From: JAQVUB01 sp033809415
GTDB taxonomy: Bacteria > Verrucomicrobiota > Lentisphaeria > Oligosphaerales > Oligosphaeraceae
Reading direction: 5' to 3'
NCBI GenBank assembly: GCA_033809415.1
Contig: JAPXLT010000090.1
Location: 1 to 15,898, forward strand
DNA: 15,898 nt
Shown: one piece after another, positions 14,591 through 15,898 of the stretch
Position numbering within the stretch: the stretch's first letter is position 1
Layout: every line of letters starts with the position of its first letter
Made by a program: the position numbers and the translations under genes
The notes under the pieces: model-generated
Seen by the model: the letters and a program-made list of their open reading frames with translations, nothing else
Database searches by the model: none
What the model was told of the DNA's origin: nothing

Positions 14591-15355
14591 ATGTCAGATG
14601 TTTTGCTTTCAGAGAACCCTTTTTCTGGTGAGGATGCATTGGAAAATGCTGCCAGATGCGGGATCGAGCGTTTCTGGTTTACTGCGTCGGACGGCGGGGT
14701 GTTACCTTATTGCCGATATGTTTCCGGGGCACAGCTCGATGGCAATTATTCTCTGCTGATGTTTTTGCATGGTGCCGGGTCTGTTGGCAATGACAACCTG
14801 GCGCAAATACGCATTCCGGCACCTCCCCTGCTCCGCTTCGTACAAAAACATCAGCTCAAAACCGTGTTGCTCTTTCCGCAATGCGACAAGGGCTTTCAAT
14901 GGGTTGACGTTCCTTGGGGTGACAAAAGTCACACGATGCCGGAAAAGTCCTCGATCTTCATACAAAGAACCCTGGAGCTGCTGGAAGAACAAATCACTTA
15001 TTTTCAGCCGGAGCCGGCACGCATCTATGCTGCCGGAATCTCGATGGGCGGCTATGGCGCTTGGGACCTAGTCTGCCGCCGCCCGCAAATATTCGCCGGT
15101 ATCTTGGTACTGTGTGGCGGCGCAGATATCAAGCAAGCTCCCAAACTGAAACAACTTCCGGCATATATGATACATGGCGCTCAGGACAGCGTAGTGCCAG
15201 TCAGCCGTTCCAGAGATATGGTTGAAGCTCTTCGGCAAGCCGGCAGCCACCAAGTGACATATATCGAAATTCCTGGATGCGACCACAATGCCTGGGACCC
15301 TTGCTTTGCTGATGAAAATGCTCTCACATGGCTATTTGCACAAAGCAAAGGTTGA
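14591..15355 (+). CDS. Alpha/beta-hydrolase esterase, 254 residues
   Basis: The full catalytic set is visible. HGAG at 60-63 forms the oxyanion hole, the nucleophile Ser151 is in GISMGG (149-154), the acid is Asp199 in HGAQDSVVP, and His232 is in GCDHNAW. The arrangement and length match the phospholipase/carboxylesterase and prolyl-oligopeptidase-like esterase families, often annotated as dienelactone hydrolase or PHB-depolymerase-like. No signal peptide is seen, so it is probably cytoplasmic. Next to glycosidases, a sugar O-acyl or feruloyl esterase role is plausible but is inference. TAGGAG (14579-14584) six bases before ATG supports the start. It appears to be a single-gene unit: 357 bases of repeat precede it and a terminator hairpin overlaps its stop. 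Confidence 0.85.
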   Translation: MSDVLLSENPFSGEDALENAARCGIERFWFTASDGGVLPYCRYVSGAQLDGNYSLLMFLHGAGSVGNDNLAQIRIPAPPLLRFVQKHQLKTVLLFPQCDKGFQWVDVPWGDKSHTMPEKSSIFIQRTLELLEEQITYFQPEPARIYAAGISMGGYGAWDLVCRRPQIFAGILVLCGGADIKQAPKLKQLPAYMIHGAQDSVVPVSRSRDMVEALRQAGSHQVTYIEIPGCDHNAWDPCFADENALTWLFAQSKG

Positions 15356-15371
15356 CCACAACCTATTTTTT
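15349..15371 (+). terminator. Rho-independent terminator overlapping the esterase stop
   Basis: AGGTTG (15349-15354), loop ACCA, CAACCT (15359-15364), then A and six T. The TGA stop lies inside the hairpin. The same bases are also part of a GGTTAAAAAATAGGTT-type interspersed repeat on the minus strand, so the repeat may supply the terminator. Confidence 0.5.
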
Positions 15372-15457
15372 AACAACGAAAAAAAACGAAAAAGCATGAC
15401 GTGAGCCAACACCCGCAACCCATTTTTTGTCCACGGAAAGCACGGAAAGCGCGGAAA
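15363..15457 (-). repeat. Interspersed TTCGTTG/GGTTAAAAAA repeat pair, copy 5
   Basis: Two units lie in minus orientation. The first (to about 15397) reads TTCGTTGTTAAAAAATAGG. The second (15398-15457) holds the 31-base block shared with 8084-8114, then CCACGGAAAGCACGGAAAGC and GCGGAAAA on the plus strand, the CACGGAAA variant of the same family. Confidence 0.65.
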
Positions 15458-15493
15458 ATTAGGGTTGCTGCTTCGACGGATGGGATGGCATGC

Positions 15494-15629
15494 GGTTTAA
15501 AAAGTAGCGCAACCGTCCCGGTTGTGATTATTCTGACTGTCGTGGGGTGCGGGGGATGTTCTTGTCCTGTTCACTTTGTCCACACCGTCCACTGCGTCTG
15601 ACCCGCACACCACACTACAGACCCATTAC
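15494..15629 (+). repeat. MITE-like non-coding element, copy C (left end missing)
   Basis: It begins at the core, GGTTTAAAAAGTAGCGCAAC, with a perfect CAACCG-TCC-CGGTTG hairpin, and continues with TGATTATTCTGACTGTCGTG as in copy B. It has about three degenerate TGTCCACAC-like units and the same right end, CACTACAGACCCATTAC. The left TIR and GTAGTGCG block of copies A and B are absent. Confidence 0.65.
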
Positions 15630-15661
15630 AAAATCTCTGGTATTTAGCTCACGGATGATTA

Positions 15662-15703
15662 TTTCGTAATACTATCGCCCAGAATCTTCTTTTTGTGAAA
15701 GAT
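15662..15703 (+). repeat. 43-base interspersed repeat, copy 2
   Basis: This is the partner of 7757-7799. AATCTT (15683-15688) and AAGATT (15699-15704) can pair, followed by TTTT, so it may work as a weak terminator for rightward transcripts. Confidence 0.5.
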
Positions 15704-15709
15704 TTTTTA

Positions 15710-15800
15710 TGGACGATGGACAGGGACAAGAATGGACACGATGGACTGAATGGACAAGAATGGACTGCTGAATGGACAATGGACAATGGACGATGGACAG
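15710..15800 (+). repeat. Degenerate TGGACA-type tandem array
   Basis: GGAC occurs 11 times in about 90 bases, at irregular spacings (mostly 6-10 bases), with AATGGAC the commonest phrase. TGGACA is the reverse complement of TGTCCA, the heart of the minisatellite in the repeat elements, so the two arrays may be related. Confidence 0.65.
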
Positions 15801-15848
15801 AGATTATGTACCTTTCAGGGCTAATCCCAACATCGCCGATCCGACCGA

Positions 15849-15866
15849 TCCGACTGATCAGTCGGA
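15849..15866. repeat. Perfect 18-base palindrome after CCGATCCGA repeats
   Basis: TCCGACTGATCAGTCGGA is its own reverse complement. It follows two CCGATCCGA units (from about 15836). With no T-run next to it, it could be a hairpin, a repeat end or a protein-binding site. Confidence 0.6.
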
Positions 15867-15898
15867 GAAACCAATAGAGCAGATCACAAATTCGCGTG

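Larger units (their letters stand above)
15356..15898. other. Non-coding tail of the window, 543 bases, entirely repeat-like
   Basis: This stretch has no credible gene. From left to right it holds an ACACGAA-family double repeat, element copy C, the second copy of the 43-base repeat, a degenerate TGGACA array and a CCGATCCGA tract ending in an 18-base palindrome. Two open frames of 60-66 codons are by-products of the repeats. Confidence 0.8.

Noticed and set aside
15695..15877. 60-codon open frame with repeated WTMD residues
   Set aside because: It is a translation of the degenerate TGGACA array, without ribosome-binding site.

Overview
The window looks like chromosome of a carbohydrate-degrading bacterium of the PVC group, most likely Lentisphaerota (Victivallis-like). 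This is an inference from family content. The main clues are a short secreted protein with a type IV pilin-like N-terminus and a C-terminal H-x9-(D/A)G box, very large secreted LamG plus glycosidase-like proteins, GH106- and GH99-like enzymes, an AraC-type regulator, and intergenic DNA rich in short interspersed and tandem repeats. No taxonomic marker gene is present.

Layout. The left part reads leftward (minus strand): a partial GH106-like glycosidase running off the window edge (1-1457), a secreted 822-residue glycosidase-like protein (1998-4466) and an AraC-family regulator (about 4678-5559). A divergent promoter region (5560-5721) separates these from the rightward genes: a WbsX/GH99-like protein (5722-6834), a pilin-like secreted protein 13 bases later (6848-7600), a 586-base repeat-rich gap, two tandem paralogous secreted LamG + GH123-like (DUF6067-like) proteins (8187-11228 and 11238-14093; the second is frameshifted near its 3' end), and an alpha/beta-hydrolase esterase (14591-15355). 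The last 540 bases are repeats.

How it may work together. Secreted LamG/GH123-like proteins and the 822-residue secreted protein would act on an extracytoplasmic glycan. The proteins without signal peptides (GH106-like, WbsX/GH99-like, esterase) would process fragments inside the cell. The substrate cannot be read from sequence. The locus carries no transporter.

Most notable signals. (1) A 20-base motif, AAATAGCATGATATTWCAAA, occurs in the araC/GH99 intergenic region and again upstream of the secreted 822-residue gene. It lies 38-40 bases from each predicted -10 box and is a strong candidate operator for the AraC regulator. (2) Three copies of a non-coding repeat element share a conserved core. 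The first has 23-base inverted ends and an expanded 9-base minisatellite. (3) The second LamG paralog has a one-base frameshift, with its conserved tail intact in another frame. (4) At least six intergenic tracts carry ACACGAA / GGTTAAAAAATGGGTT-type interspersed repeats.
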